DNA of 9,550 bases from an uncultured Clostridia bacterium (GTDB lineage Bacteria; Bacillota_A; Clostridia; Christensenellales; Aristaeellaceae): NCBI GenBank assembly GCA_946613955.1, contig CAMOGC010000051.1, positions 1 to 9,550 of the forward strand. Reading direction: 5' to 3'. The translations under genes and the position numbers were made by a program. Positions 1-5,918 of this stretch are shown one piece after another. The notes below the pieces were generated by a model that worked only from the letters and a program-made list of their open reading frames with translations, made no database searches and was not told the DNA's origin. The first letter of the stretch is position 1. Each line of letters opens with the position of its first letter.

Positions 1-40
1 CGTTCGCGGCAGGCTATTTGCAAATGGAGGAGGAATCACC

Positions 41-679
41 ATGCTTTTTGAGCACATCGGCCACAGCGAGTTTCTGATCACATTGGAATGCGGGCTGCGG
101 ATCGTGACGGATCCCTACGACGCCTCCACCGGCTACCCCGTCCGGAGTCTTTTGGCGGACGGCGTCCTGGTTTCCCATCATCATCATGATCACGACGCGG
201 TGGAAAACATCTCCGGCCATCCCCAGATGATCGATTTCGCGGGCGTCCACACCTTTGCTCCCGGCGTCCGGGTCACGGGCATCCTCTCGGATCATGACGA
301 CGCCGGCGGCGCGAAGCGGGGCAAAAACCTGCTCTTCCTGCTGGAGGCGGAAGGGCTGCGGGTGGTCCATCTGGGGGACCTGGGGCGCGCGCTGAACGCG
401 GAGGAGCTGGCCCTTCTGAACCCGGCGGACATCCTGATGGTTCCGGTCGGAGGGTTCTATACCATCGACGCCGCCCAGGCCTTCGAAACCGCCGAGGCGC
501 TGGAGGCCCGGATCATCCTGCCCATGCATTACAAAACGAAGTACAACGAGGACTGGCCCATCGCGCCGGCGGAGGATTTCCTCTCCCGCTTCGATCCGGC
601 CTCTGTCCGCTCCGGAGGAGAGGCTCTCCGGGTCACCAAAGGTGATCTGGACTGCCACCCCAGGGTGGTGGTTCTGTAG
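41..679 (+). CDS. Metallo-beta-lactamase-fold hydrolase (UlaG-like)
   Basis: This is a 212-residue, probably cytosolic, metal-dependent hydrolase; no signal peptide or membrane segment is visible. The metallo-beta-lactamase signature H-x-H-x-D-H is met by H46, H48, D50 and H51 in a run of four histidines. Further likely metal ligands are H85 in the SDHDD segment, D113 in HLGDLG and H163 in PMHYKT, in the usual order. The stretch after H85 (GGAKRGKN) is typical of the short UlaG/YtkL-like subgroup, which binds Zn or Mn, but the substrate cannot be read from sequence. The ATG is preceded by GGAGGAGG at 26-33, seven bases upstream, which supports this start. The length fits the compact family of about 210-230 residues. 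An aldo/keto reductase follows after 62 bp with no terminator between, so co-transcription is likely. The fold is secure; the reaction is unknown. Confidence 0.9.
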   Translation: MLFEHIGHSEFLITLECGLRIVTDPYDASTGYPVRSLLADGVLVSHHHHDHDAVENISGHPQMIDFAGVHTFAPGVRVTGILSDHDDAGGAKRGKNLLFLLEAEGLRVVHLGDLGRALNAEELALLNPADILMVPVGGFYTIDAAQAFETAEALEARIILPMHYKTKYNEDWPIAPAEDFLSRFDPASVRSGGEALRVTKGDLDCHPRVVVL

Positions 680-741
680 AACACGCTTTTCCCCCGCGCG
701 TCGTCTGTTTTTCACGACCAGCAAAAAAGGAGGAACCATTC

Positions 742-1728
742 ATGTATCTCGCCAACGATTCCCGCTATGATGCCGCGGTCTTCCGCCGCAGCGGCCGCAG
801 CGGCCTGAAGCTGCCCGTCGTTTCCCTGGGGCTGTGGCACAATTTCGGTTCCACCGGGTGCTTCGACACCATGCGGAAGATGTGTCTCACCGCCTTCGAC
901 GCCGGCATTACCCATTTCGACCTTGCCAACAATTACGGCCCGGAGGAGGGCAGCGCCGAAATCAATTTCGGCCGGATTCTGAAGGAGGATCTCGGCGCCT
1001 ACCGGGATGAGATTCTGATTTCCACCAAGGCCGGCTATACCATGTGGCCCGGACCCTACGGGGATTTCGGCAGCCGGAAGTATCTGATGGCCAGCCTGGA
1101 TCAGAGCCTCCGCCGCATGGGGCTGGACTATGTGGACATCTTCTATCATCACCGGCCGGATCCGGAAACGCCCCTGGAGGAAACGATGCTGGCCCTCCGG
1201 GACATCGTCCTCTCCGGCAAGGCGCTGTATGTCGGCCTGTCCAATTATGACGGCCCGCGGATGAAGGAAGCCGCCGCCCTGCTGCAGGAGATGCGGGTTC
1301 CCTTCATCATCAACCAGAACCGTTATTCCATCTTTGACCGTTCCATCGAGCGCAACGGTCTGAAGGAAGCTGCCGCCGAATGCGGCAAGGGGATCATCAC
1401 CTTCTCGCCCCTGGCCCAGGGCATGCTGACGAACCGCTATCTGAACGGCATCCCCGCGGATTCCCGCGTCCGGACCGACGGCCGCTTCCTGAAGGAGGCT
1501 TATCTGACGGAGGAAGTGCTGCGGAAAATCCGCGCGCTGAACGATCTGGCGCTCCAGCGCGGCCAGTCCCTGGCCCAGATGGCGCTGGCCTGGGTGCTGC
1601 GGGACGAGGTGGTGACCAGCGTTCTGGTGGGTGCCTCCCGCCCCGAGCAGATCCTGGACAGCCTGAAATGCACGGAAAACCTTTCCTTTACCGCCGAGGA
1701 GCTGGCCTACATCGACCAGAACAGCTGA
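742..1728 (+). CDS. yghZ: Aldo/keto reductase, YghZ-like
   Basis: This 328-residue NADPH-dependent (alpha/beta)8-barrel reductase matches the E. coli YghZ (Gpr) type along its length as I remember it: SLGLWHNFG near residue 28, FDLANNYGP at 59-67, STKAGY-MWPGPYG at 94-107, SRKYL-ASLDQSL at 111-122 and SPLAQGMLT at 222-230. The catalytic tetrad is visible as D60, Y65, K96 and H137. The cofactor-binding C-terminal segment GASRPEQ lies at 297-303. YghZ reduces L-glyceraldehyde 3-phosphate and some other aldehydes such as methylglyoxal, so carbonyl detoxification is the likely role. The exact substrate here is inferred. The ATG follows AAAGGAGGAA at about 726-735 and aligns with the family start. 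It ends in a gap with two strong terminators. The upstream partner is the metallo-hydrolase at 41-679. Confidence 0.93.
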   Translation: MYLANDSRYDAAVFRRSGRSGLKLPVVSLGLWHNFGSTGCFDTMRKMCLTAFDAGITHFDLANNYGPEEGSAEINFGRILKEDLGAYRDEILISTKAGYTMWPGPYGDFGSRKYLMASLDQSLRRMGLDYVDIFYHHRPDPETPLEETMLALRDIVLSGKALYVGLSNYDGPRMKEAAALLQEMRVPFIINQNRYSIFDRSIERNGLKEAAAECGKGIITFSPLAQGMLTNRYLNGIPADSRVRTDGRFLKEAYLTEEVLRKIRALNDLALQRGQSLAQMALAWVLRDEVVTSVLVGASRPEQILDSLKCTENLSFTAEELAYIDQNS

Positions 1729-1755
1729 AGCCGTCCGGCCGGTTTCCCGCGAAAA

Positions 1756-1817
1756 GATCGAACACGCAAAGCTCCGTCGGAGGGCGGATGCCTCCCGGCA
1801 AGGGAATCCATTCGATC
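1756..1817 (+). other. Possible folded RNA segment in the 3' gap
   Basis: Downstream of the aldo/keto reductase the sequence GATCGAA (1756-1762) is mirrored by TTCGATC (1811-1817), a perfect 7-bp closing stem. Inside it lie mutually exclusive short hairpins: CTCC/GGAG (1772-1782) or GGAGG/CCTCC (1779-1795), and CCC/GGG (1794-1804). A terminator hairpin follows about 30 bp later. It could be a structured 3' UTR or a small RNA. I could not match it to a known riboswitch: one short stretch resembles part of the c-di-GMP-I motif, but the rest of that motif is absent. The strand is assumed from the terminator. Chance complementarity in GC-rich DNA is possible. Confidence 0.25.
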
Positions 1818-1848
1818 CAAGGCCATTTTACCGTAAAGCAATATACGC

Positions 1849-1878
1849 GGCCCCGCCGGTTATTCGGCGGGGCCTTCT
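1849..1878 (+). terminator. Terminator-like hairpin 1 after yghZ
   Basis: A perfect 10-bp stem, GGCCCCGCCG (1849-1858) with CGGCGGGGCC (1865-1874), closes a 6-nt loop GTTATT. It is followed by a short, weak T run (TTCT) on the plus strand. It lies 120 bp past the reductase stop. No T run follows on the minus strand, so it mainly serves plus-strand transcription. Confidence 0.7.
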
Positions 1879-1886
1879 GATCGCCA

Positions 1887-1928
1887 GGGGCCGGCCCGCT
1901 TCGTATAAAGCGGCCGGCCCCTTCTTTT
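1887..1928 (+). terminator. Terminator-like hairpin 2 between convergent genes
   Basis: GGGGCCGGCC (1887-1896) pairs with GGCCGGCCCC (1912-1921). The stem extends inward through GCTT/AAGC past one bulged C, with loop CGTATA (1902-1907). TTCTTTT follows on the plus strand, making this the better intrinsic terminator of the tandem pair. On the minus strand the hairpin lies just beyond the stop of the gene ending at 1933 but lacks a T run there, so it is at best a weak terminator for that gene. Confidence 0.78.
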
Positions 1929-1932
1929 CGTG

Positions 1933-3339
1933 TTATTCTGCCGGAGCTGCCCCCGGCTTTTCTTCGTTTTTCTCTTCCATTTTTCTTTTCGCCGGGATCG
2001 CCTCCGGTTTTTCTTCGTTCTTCTCTTCCGTTCTTCTTTTCGCCGGGGGCGTCTCCGGCTTTTTTTCTTTTTTCTTCTCGTTCTCCTGCGGGTCGAAGGT
2101 CACCAGGATCTTCTCCACCCGCCGTTCGTCCACAGCCAGAACGGTGACCACCGCGTCCCGGAAGCGGAATTGATTCCCGGCCTCCGGGAAAGCGCCGTAC
2201 ATCTCGATGGTCCATCCGCCGACGGTTTCGCTCTCAAAGGCGAATTCCTCGTCCGGAAGGCGGAACAGCTCCTGCAGGTCGGAAAGGGGCGTGTCGCCGT
2301 CGATCTCGTATTCCCGCTCGTTCCGGCGGACCAGGTAATTCTGCACCGTGTCGTTCTCGTCCCAGATGTCCCCCACCACCATCTCCAGCACATCTTCCAT
2401 GGAAATGATGCCCAGGGTGCCGCCGTATTCGTCCACGACGATCGCCAGATGCTGCCGCTTCTTCCGCAGGGTTTTCAGCACCTGGGGCAGCTTCATCGTC
2501 TTGTAGACATAGCAGGGCTCCATCAGCAGGCTCCGCAGATCCGGATGCTTGTTCTCCGTCAGGGCCTTCAGAAACCGGTTCAGATGCAGCGTGCCGATTA
2601 CATGATCGATGGATCCTTCATACACGGGAATCCGGGTATAGCGGGACCTTTCGATGACGGAGAGGATTTCCTCCCAGCTGTCGTCGATGTCGATCGCGAT
2701 TACGTCCACCCGGGCCGTCATGGCCTCGGAGGCGGAAATATCCGGAAAATCGATGGCCGCCTTAACCAGCTCGCTCTCGTTTTCGTCGATGACGGATTCA
2801 TCCTCCGCCGTGTCGATCAGGGTGGTCAGCTCCTCCACCTTCTCCTCCGGCTCCTCCTCGGCCTTTTCGCCGGGGAAGGGCTTCAGGATCAGGTTGACCA
2901 GCCCCACAACCGCCCTGACGGGCAGCCAGAACAGGATCATCAGTCCACGCAGCGGGTAGGCGTCCTGCATGGCGACCCGGTTGGCGCCCTTCTTGGCCGT
3001 GATCTTCGGGATCGTTTCCCCGAAGATGATGACCGCGATGGTCACCAGGGCGGTGGCCAGAGCGCTGTAGTTTTCGTTCCCCGCCAGCAGGAAGGCGCTG
3101 GTGGTCGCCATGGAGGAGGCCGCGATATTCACCAGGTTGTTCCCGATCAGGATGGCCCCCAGGGCGTCGTCAAACCGATCGACAATCCACAGGGCCACGG
3201 CGGCCTTCCGGTTGCCGGCTTCCTTTTCGTTTTCCAGCCGCAGCCGGTTGCAGCTGGAATAGCTCATCTCCGCCCCGGAGAAAAAGTGGCTCAGCACAAC
3301 GCAGAGCACGACTCCCACGATCAGCAGAAAAGGCGTCAT
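1933..3339 (-). CDS. CNNM/CorC-type cation transporter with CBS pair
   Basis: This 468-residue membrane protein has the DUF21 - CBS - CBS - CorC_HlyC architecture (often labelled hemolysin family). Family members act in Mg2+ or Co2+ export. Hydrophobic segments lie near residues 4-22, 58-85, 92-112 and 128-153 (DUF21). The conserved GNNLVN (66-71) and FGETIPK (106-112) motifs are intact. The CBS domains span about 205-260 and 270-325, with DEYGG at 303-307, and the CorC_HlyC domain about 335-415. Residues 421-468 form an unusual Lys/Glu/Pro tail of a 17-residue unit repeated nearly three times. The ATG at 3339 overlaps the TGA of the upstream paralogue as ATGA and follows AAGGAGG, so the two are translationally coupled. 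Ion specificity is inferred from the family. Confidence 0.92.
   Translation of the reverse strand: MTPFLLIVGVVLCVVLSHFFSGAEMSYSSCNRLRLENEKEAGNRKAAVALWIVDRFDDALGAILIGNNLVNIAASSMATTSAFLLAGNENYSALATALVTIAVIIFGETIPKITAKKGANRVAMQDAYPLRGLMILFWLPVRAVVGLVNLILKPFPGEKAEEEPEEKVEELTTLIDTAEDESVIDENESELVKAAIDFPDISASEAMTARVDVIAIDIDDSWEEILSVIERSRYTRIPVYEGSIDHVIGTLHLNRFLKALTENKHPDLRSLLMEPCYVYKTMKLPQVLKTLRKKRQHLAIVVDEYGGTLGIISMEDVLEMVVGDIWDENDTVQNYLVRRNEREYEIDGDTPLSDLQELFRLPDEEFAFESETVGGWTIEMYGAFPEAGNQFRFRDAVVTVLAVDERRVEKILVTFDPQENEKKKEKKPETPPAKRRTEEKNEEKPEAIPAKRKMEEKNEEKPGAAPAE
1936..2079 (-). repeat. 51-bp tandem repeat coding a charged tail
   Basis: Three in-frame copies with a 51-bp period lie at 2029-2079, 1978-2028 and 1936-1977, the last shortened to 42 bp. 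The CCGG-containing register recurs at 1953, 2004 and 2055. They encode the 17-residue unit with core EEKNEEKPEA followed by a basic PAKRKM-like stretch. The two copies nearest the stop are almost identical, which points to recent slippage or unequal recombination. The unit has low complexity and is probably disordered on the cytosolic side. Copy number may vary between strains. Confidence 0.85.
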
Positions 3340-4622
3340 TTCTTTTCCTCCTTCTCCGCCGCTTTTTCGGGCAGCCGGAACATGGCCTTCCGGATCCGGT
3401 TATGCTCCATCCGGGCCACATAAACCCGCAGGCCGTGATAATCGAAGTGCTCCTGCGTCCTGGGGATGGAGGGAAAATGCTCGAAAACCCATTCGCCCAC
3501 CCGCTTTCCGCGCAGCTCGGCATCCTCCTCGGGATCCTCGAAGCCGATTTCGTCGAAAACGTCTCCGACGCATTCTTCCGCGTCCACCATGAAGCTGCCG
3601 TTTTTCAGATCCACTACCGGGGTTTCCACCACGTCCTCCTCGTCCCAGATATCCCCCACCAGGGTTTCGAGAATGTCCTCGGTGGTCACGATGCCGACGG
3701 TTCCCCCATAATGATCCGTTACCACCGCCAGGCTCTGCTTCGCCCTGGTCATCTGAAGAAAGAGGTCGTCGATCTTGACGCTGTCGGTCACAAACATCGG
3801 TTCATCCAGAAGCCGGCGAAGGTTCACGTTTTCCCCCTGATGCAGGTAGGCCCGCAGGTACCGCCGGATCCGCAAAACCCCGATCACGTTGTCGATGGAG
3901 CCCTCGTAAACCGGCAGCCGGGAGTGGTTCTGCTTTTTGATCAGATCCAGAATCTCCGCCGGGGAGGAGGCGATGTCGATGGCCATAACGTCGACCCGTG
4001 GGGTCAGGATGCTTTCGACCGTGATGTCGTCAAAGCGAAGGGCGGAGGAAATCAGATCCCCGTGCTCCTCGTCCAGGGTGCCCTCCTCCGTCATGCTGTC
4101 GATGATATCGTGAATTTCCTCTTCCGTGGCCGTAACCGGGTTGTCCTCCTCGGAATGCCGGCCCGCCGCCCGGCCGATCATGGCCAGCAGTTTGGAGAGC
4201 GGGGCAAAAAAATGATCCAGCCAGGTCAGGGGCGTAATGCTCAAAAGGCTCAGCTTCTCGGGATACTTCTTGGCCAGGGATTTGGGCAGCATCTCCCCGA
4301 AGAAAAAGACCGTCATGGAGGTAATCAGCGTGGAAAGGGTCACGGCGTTGAGGCCCCACCGCCGGGTCACCGCCACGGTAATCAGGGACGCCGCCGCCAG
4401 ATGGGCAATATTCGTGCAGATCAGTATCGTGGAAATCGTCCGGTCAAAATGATCCAGGGCCTTCTGCACCATTTTGGCCCGCCGGTCCCCCCGCTCCGCC
4501 AGAGATCGTATTCTCGTTTTTGAAACAGAAGCGATGGATGTCTCCGCGATGGCGATATAATTCGCGAACAGAATGCATAGTACCGAAAGGATCCATGGCC
4601 ACGGTGAGCCGCCTGCGTCCAC
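3336..4622 (-). CDS. CNNM/CorC-type transporter paralogue, first operon gene
   Basis: This 428-residue paralogue of the downstream gene has four hydrophobic segments (about 8-27, 64-88, 93-113 and 128-150), two CBS domains (about 205-260 and 268-325, with DHYGG at 303-307) and a CorC_HlyC domain (about 338-415). I chose the GTG at 4622. It lies just ahead of the first membrane helix, follows a GGGGGA ribosome-binding match, and sits about 43 nt below a consensus promoter. The open frame runs back to an ATG at 4835, but that extension contains the promoter itself and is arginine-rich with no family similarity. The membrane motif that reads GNNLVN in the partner is CTNIAH here (69-74), so two Asn positions are Thr and His. 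FFGEMLPK is kept. The role is probably divalent cation export, perhaps as a heteromer with its neighbour; both points are inferred. Confidence 0.88.
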   Translation of the reverse strand: MDAGGSPWPWILSVLCILFANYIAIAETSIASVSKTRIRSLAERGDRRAKMVQKALDHFDRTISTILICTNIAHLAAASLITVAVTRRWGLNAVTLSTLITSMTVFFFGEMLPKSLAKKYPEKLSLLSITPLTWLDHFFAPLSKLLAMIGRAAGRHSEEDNPVTATEEEIHDIIDSMTEEGTLDEEHGDLISSALRFDDITVESILTPRVDVMAIDIASSPAEILDLIKKQNHSRLPVYEGSIDNVIGVLRIRRYLRAYLHQGENVNLRRLLDEPMFVTDSVKIDDLFLQMTRAKQSLAVVTDHYGGTVGIVTTEDILETLVGDIWDEEDVVETPVVDLKNGSFMVDAEECVGDVFDEIGFEDPEEDAELRGKRVGEWVFEHFPSIPRTQEHFDYHGLRVYVARMEHNRIRKAMFRLPEKAAEKEEKK

Positions 4623-4631
4623 GAAAATAAA

Positions 4632-4637
4632 TCCCCC
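4632..4637 (-). promoter_or_regulatory. Ribosome-binding site that sets the GTG start
   Basis: GGGGGA on the minus strand lies nine bases before the GTG at 4622-4620. It is a partial match to the anti-Shine-Dalgarno complement, weaker than other sites in the window. No in-frame ATG with a better site exists between the promoter and the first membrane helix; the nearby ATG at 4639 is in another frame. Confidence 0.6.
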
Positions 4638-4671
4638 ATTCCCGGTTCCACCGGATAAAATAACGGAAATG

Positions 4672-4700
4672 ATTGTACTCTGTCCGCCGCCGCTTGTCAA
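4672..4700 (-). promoter_or_regulatory. Sigma-A-type promoter of the CorC-like operon
   Basis: On the minus strand TTGACA (4700-4695) and TACAAT (4677-4672) are separated by exactly 17 bases. The -35 is a full consensus match and the -10 has one mismatch. Transcription should start near 4665 and give a leader of about 43 nt before the GTG at 4622. The -35 is embedded in the small palindrome CTTG-T-CAAG (4693-4701). Confidence 0.85.
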
Positions 4701-4720
4701 GGAAGCGCGAAAGCCGAAGC

Positions 4721-4749
4721 TTGCGTTTCTCCGCGGATAATGGTACACT
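4721..4749 (+). promoter_or_regulatory. Sigma-A-type promoter of psuK-psuG-malQ
   Basis: TTGCGT (4721-4726) and TACACT (4744-4749) have 17-bp spacing, and a TGn extended -10 element (4741-4743) lies directly before TACACT. Transcription should begin near 4756, leaving a leader of about 136 nt. It stands back to back with the minus-strand promoter, with only 20 bp between the two -35 elements, so one regulator could affect both. Confidence 0.7.
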
Positions 4750-4762
4750 GAAAGGCGGAAAA

Positions 4763-4809
4763 GCCCCTTTCTTCGTCGGAGTTCAGCGGCGAAAGGGCCC
4801 TTTCTTTTT
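4763..4809 (+). terminator. Terminator-like hairpin A in the psuK leader
   Basis: CCCTTTC (4765-4771) pairs with GAAAGGG (4791-4797), and the plus strand then carries CCCTTTCTTTTT, a T-rich tail. GAAAGGGCCCTTTC (4791-4804) is itself a perfect palindrome, so the 3' arm has two possible partners. An outer GGCGG (4754-4758) can pair with CCGCC (4811-4815). Such exclusive pairings fit an attenuator. The structure lies between the promoter and the start codon, where an unconditional terminator would make no sense. The loop is long (19 nt), which weakens the case. Confidence 0.45.
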
Positions 4810-4823
4810 GCCGCCGGAAAACG

Positions 4824-4862
4824 CTCCCGCGGCATAAATCTGACAAGGATCGCGGAGTTTTT
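4824..4862 (+). terminator. Terminator-like hairpin B in the psuK leader
   Basis: CTCCCGCG (4824-4831) pairs with CGCGGAG (4851-4857) through seven base pairs with one bulged C. An inner ATC/GAT pairing (4838-4840 with 4848-4850) may extend the stem, and TTTTT (4858-4862) follows immediately. It is the second terminator-like element of the leader and ends 29 bp before the psuK ATG. No ATG occurs in the leader, so a leader-peptide mechanism is unlikely. Confidence 0.45.
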
Positions 4863-4891
4863 GCCGGGCCGCCGAAGCGAGGAGGAGAAAA

Positions 4892-5824
4892 ATGGCGCGG
4901 GAGGATCCCTTTGTCGCCGTGGTCGGCGGCATCAACATGGATATCGGCGCCAAGCCGGATCATCCCCTTCTGGAGCGGGATTCCAATCCGGGCCGGATCC
5001 GCCTCTCCCCCGGCGGCGTCGGGCACAATATCGCCCGGAATCTGGCGCAGCTGGGCCTCCGTACGGTTTTTCTGACCGCCCTGGGGCAGGACGCCTTCGG
5101 CGCCCGGCTGGAGGCGGACTGCCGGGACGCGGGAATCGATATGTCCCTGGCGCTCCGGTCCCCGGAAGAGCCCTCCTCTGCCTATCTCTTTATCGCCGAT
5201 GAAAAGGGGGATATGCGCCTGGCGGTCTCCGACATGGCGATTTGCCAGCGGCTCACCCCGGGCTTCGTCGAAGCCCGGCTTCCCCTGCTGAACCGGGCCG
5301 CCGCGGTGGTGCTGGACGCTAATCTGCCGGCGGAAACCATCCGTTTTCTGGCGGAAAGCTGTACGGCTCCGCTCTTTGCCGATCCGGTTTCCGTGGCCAA
5401 ATCGGAAAAGCTCCGTCCCGTTCTGGGAAAGCTCCGGGCCTTTAAACCCAACCGGCTGGAGGCGGAGCTCATGACCGGTCTTCCCACCCGGACGGAGCCG
5501 GAGCTGGCCGCCGCCGCGGAGGCGCTGCTGAAAACCGGCCTGGGCGAGGTCTATATCTCCCTGGGCGGAGACGGCGTTTTTGCAGCGGAGCCGGGGCGCC
5601 ATCTGTGGATCCCCTGCTTTCCCGCCCGTCCGCGGAACATGACCGGCGCCGGGGACGCGTTCGTCGCCGGCCTGGTCTGGAGCCATCTGCGGGGCGGCGA
5701 TTTGGCCGAAAAAGCGCGGGCTGCGTCCGCCGCCGCCAGCATCGCCGTGGAGGCTCCCGGCGCCATCCATCCGGATCTGAACCCGGAAACGCTGGCAGCC
5801 CGTCTGCGCGCGCGTCCGGGCTGA
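4892..5824 (+). CDS. psuK: Pseudouridine kinase PsuK
   Basis: This 310-residue PfkB/ribokinase-family sugar kinase is predicted to use ATP to convert pseudouridine to pseudouridine 5'-phosphate in the cytosol. Family marks are GGINMDIGAKPD (12-23), SNPGRIRLSPGGVGHNIARN (31-50), KPNRLEAE (185-192), SLGGDGVF (223-230) and the anion-hole signature TGAGDAFVAG (251-260) with catalytic base D255. The SNPG...PGGVG-NIA stretch and KPNRLEAE match E. coli PsuK (YeiC) as I recall it. The gene for the next enzyme of the pathway, psuG, follows 94 bp downstream, which fixes the substrate better than the kinase fold alone. The ATG is preceded by GGAGGAG at 4881-4887. A promoter and a hairpin-rich leader lie upstream. 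The psuK-psuG gap holds a GCCGGC pair (5863 and 5889) forming only a weak hairpin. No pseudouridine transporter gene is visible in the window. Confidence 0.93.
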   Translation: MAREDPFVAVVGGINMDIGAKPDHPLLERDSNPGRIRLSPGGVGHNIARNLAQLGLRTVFLTALGQDAFGARLEADCRDAGIDMSLALRSPEEPSSAYLFIADEKGDMRLAVSDMAICQRLTPGFVEARLPLLNRAAAVVLDANLPAETIRFLAESCTAPLFADPVSVAKSEKLRPVLGKLRAFKPNRLEAELMTGLPTRTEPELAAAAEALLKTGLGEVYISLGGDGVFAAEPGRHLWIPCFPARPRNMTGAGDAFVAGLVWSHLRGGDLAEKARAASAAASIAVEAPGAIHPDLNPETLAARLRARPG

Positions 5825-5918
5825 TCGCGCTTCAGGCGCTGCCCGGATTTTCATCACAAAAGGCCGGCTGTTCCCTGCCCCGTCAGGCGCCGGCAAAGCA
5901 TCAAAAGGAGGAGCACCC

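Noticed and set aside
46..200. Run of four histidines as an unusual metal-storage motif
   Set aside because: H-x-H-x-D-H with extra histidines is normal in this metallo-hydrolase family.
680..741. Short GTCGT/ACGAC inverted repeat between the first two genes
   Set aside because: Only 5 bp with a 9-nt T-rich loop and no T run after the stem, so it is not a convincing terminator.
1763..1800. Resemblance of ACGCAAAGC to part of the c-di-GMP-I riboswitch
   Set aside because: The first conserved segment (GGGCAAACC-like) and the tetraloop receptor are missing, and the position after a gene rather than before one does not fit.
1788..1880. Possible 30-residue peptide with GGAGG just upstream of its ATG
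   Set aside because: Its last third is the terminator hairpin itself, the spacing to GGAGG is only four bases, and the sequence looks like read-through of non-coding DNA.
1930..3423. Plus-strand open frame of 497 codons opposite the CorC-like genes
   Set aside because: It is an antisense shadow of a well-recognised gene in GC-rich DNA. The translation is rich in His, Gln, Gly and Arg, has no family motifs, and runs through the terminator side into the neighbouring gene.
3402..4523. Plus-strand open frame of 373 codons opposite the upstream CorC paralogue
   Set aside because: The same antisense effect; the minus-strand gene has clear domains throughout.
4808..4838. Second possible plus-strand promoter (TTGCCG / CATAAA)
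   Set aside because: Spacing is 19 bp and the -10 match is poor; the promoter at 4721-4749 is much better.
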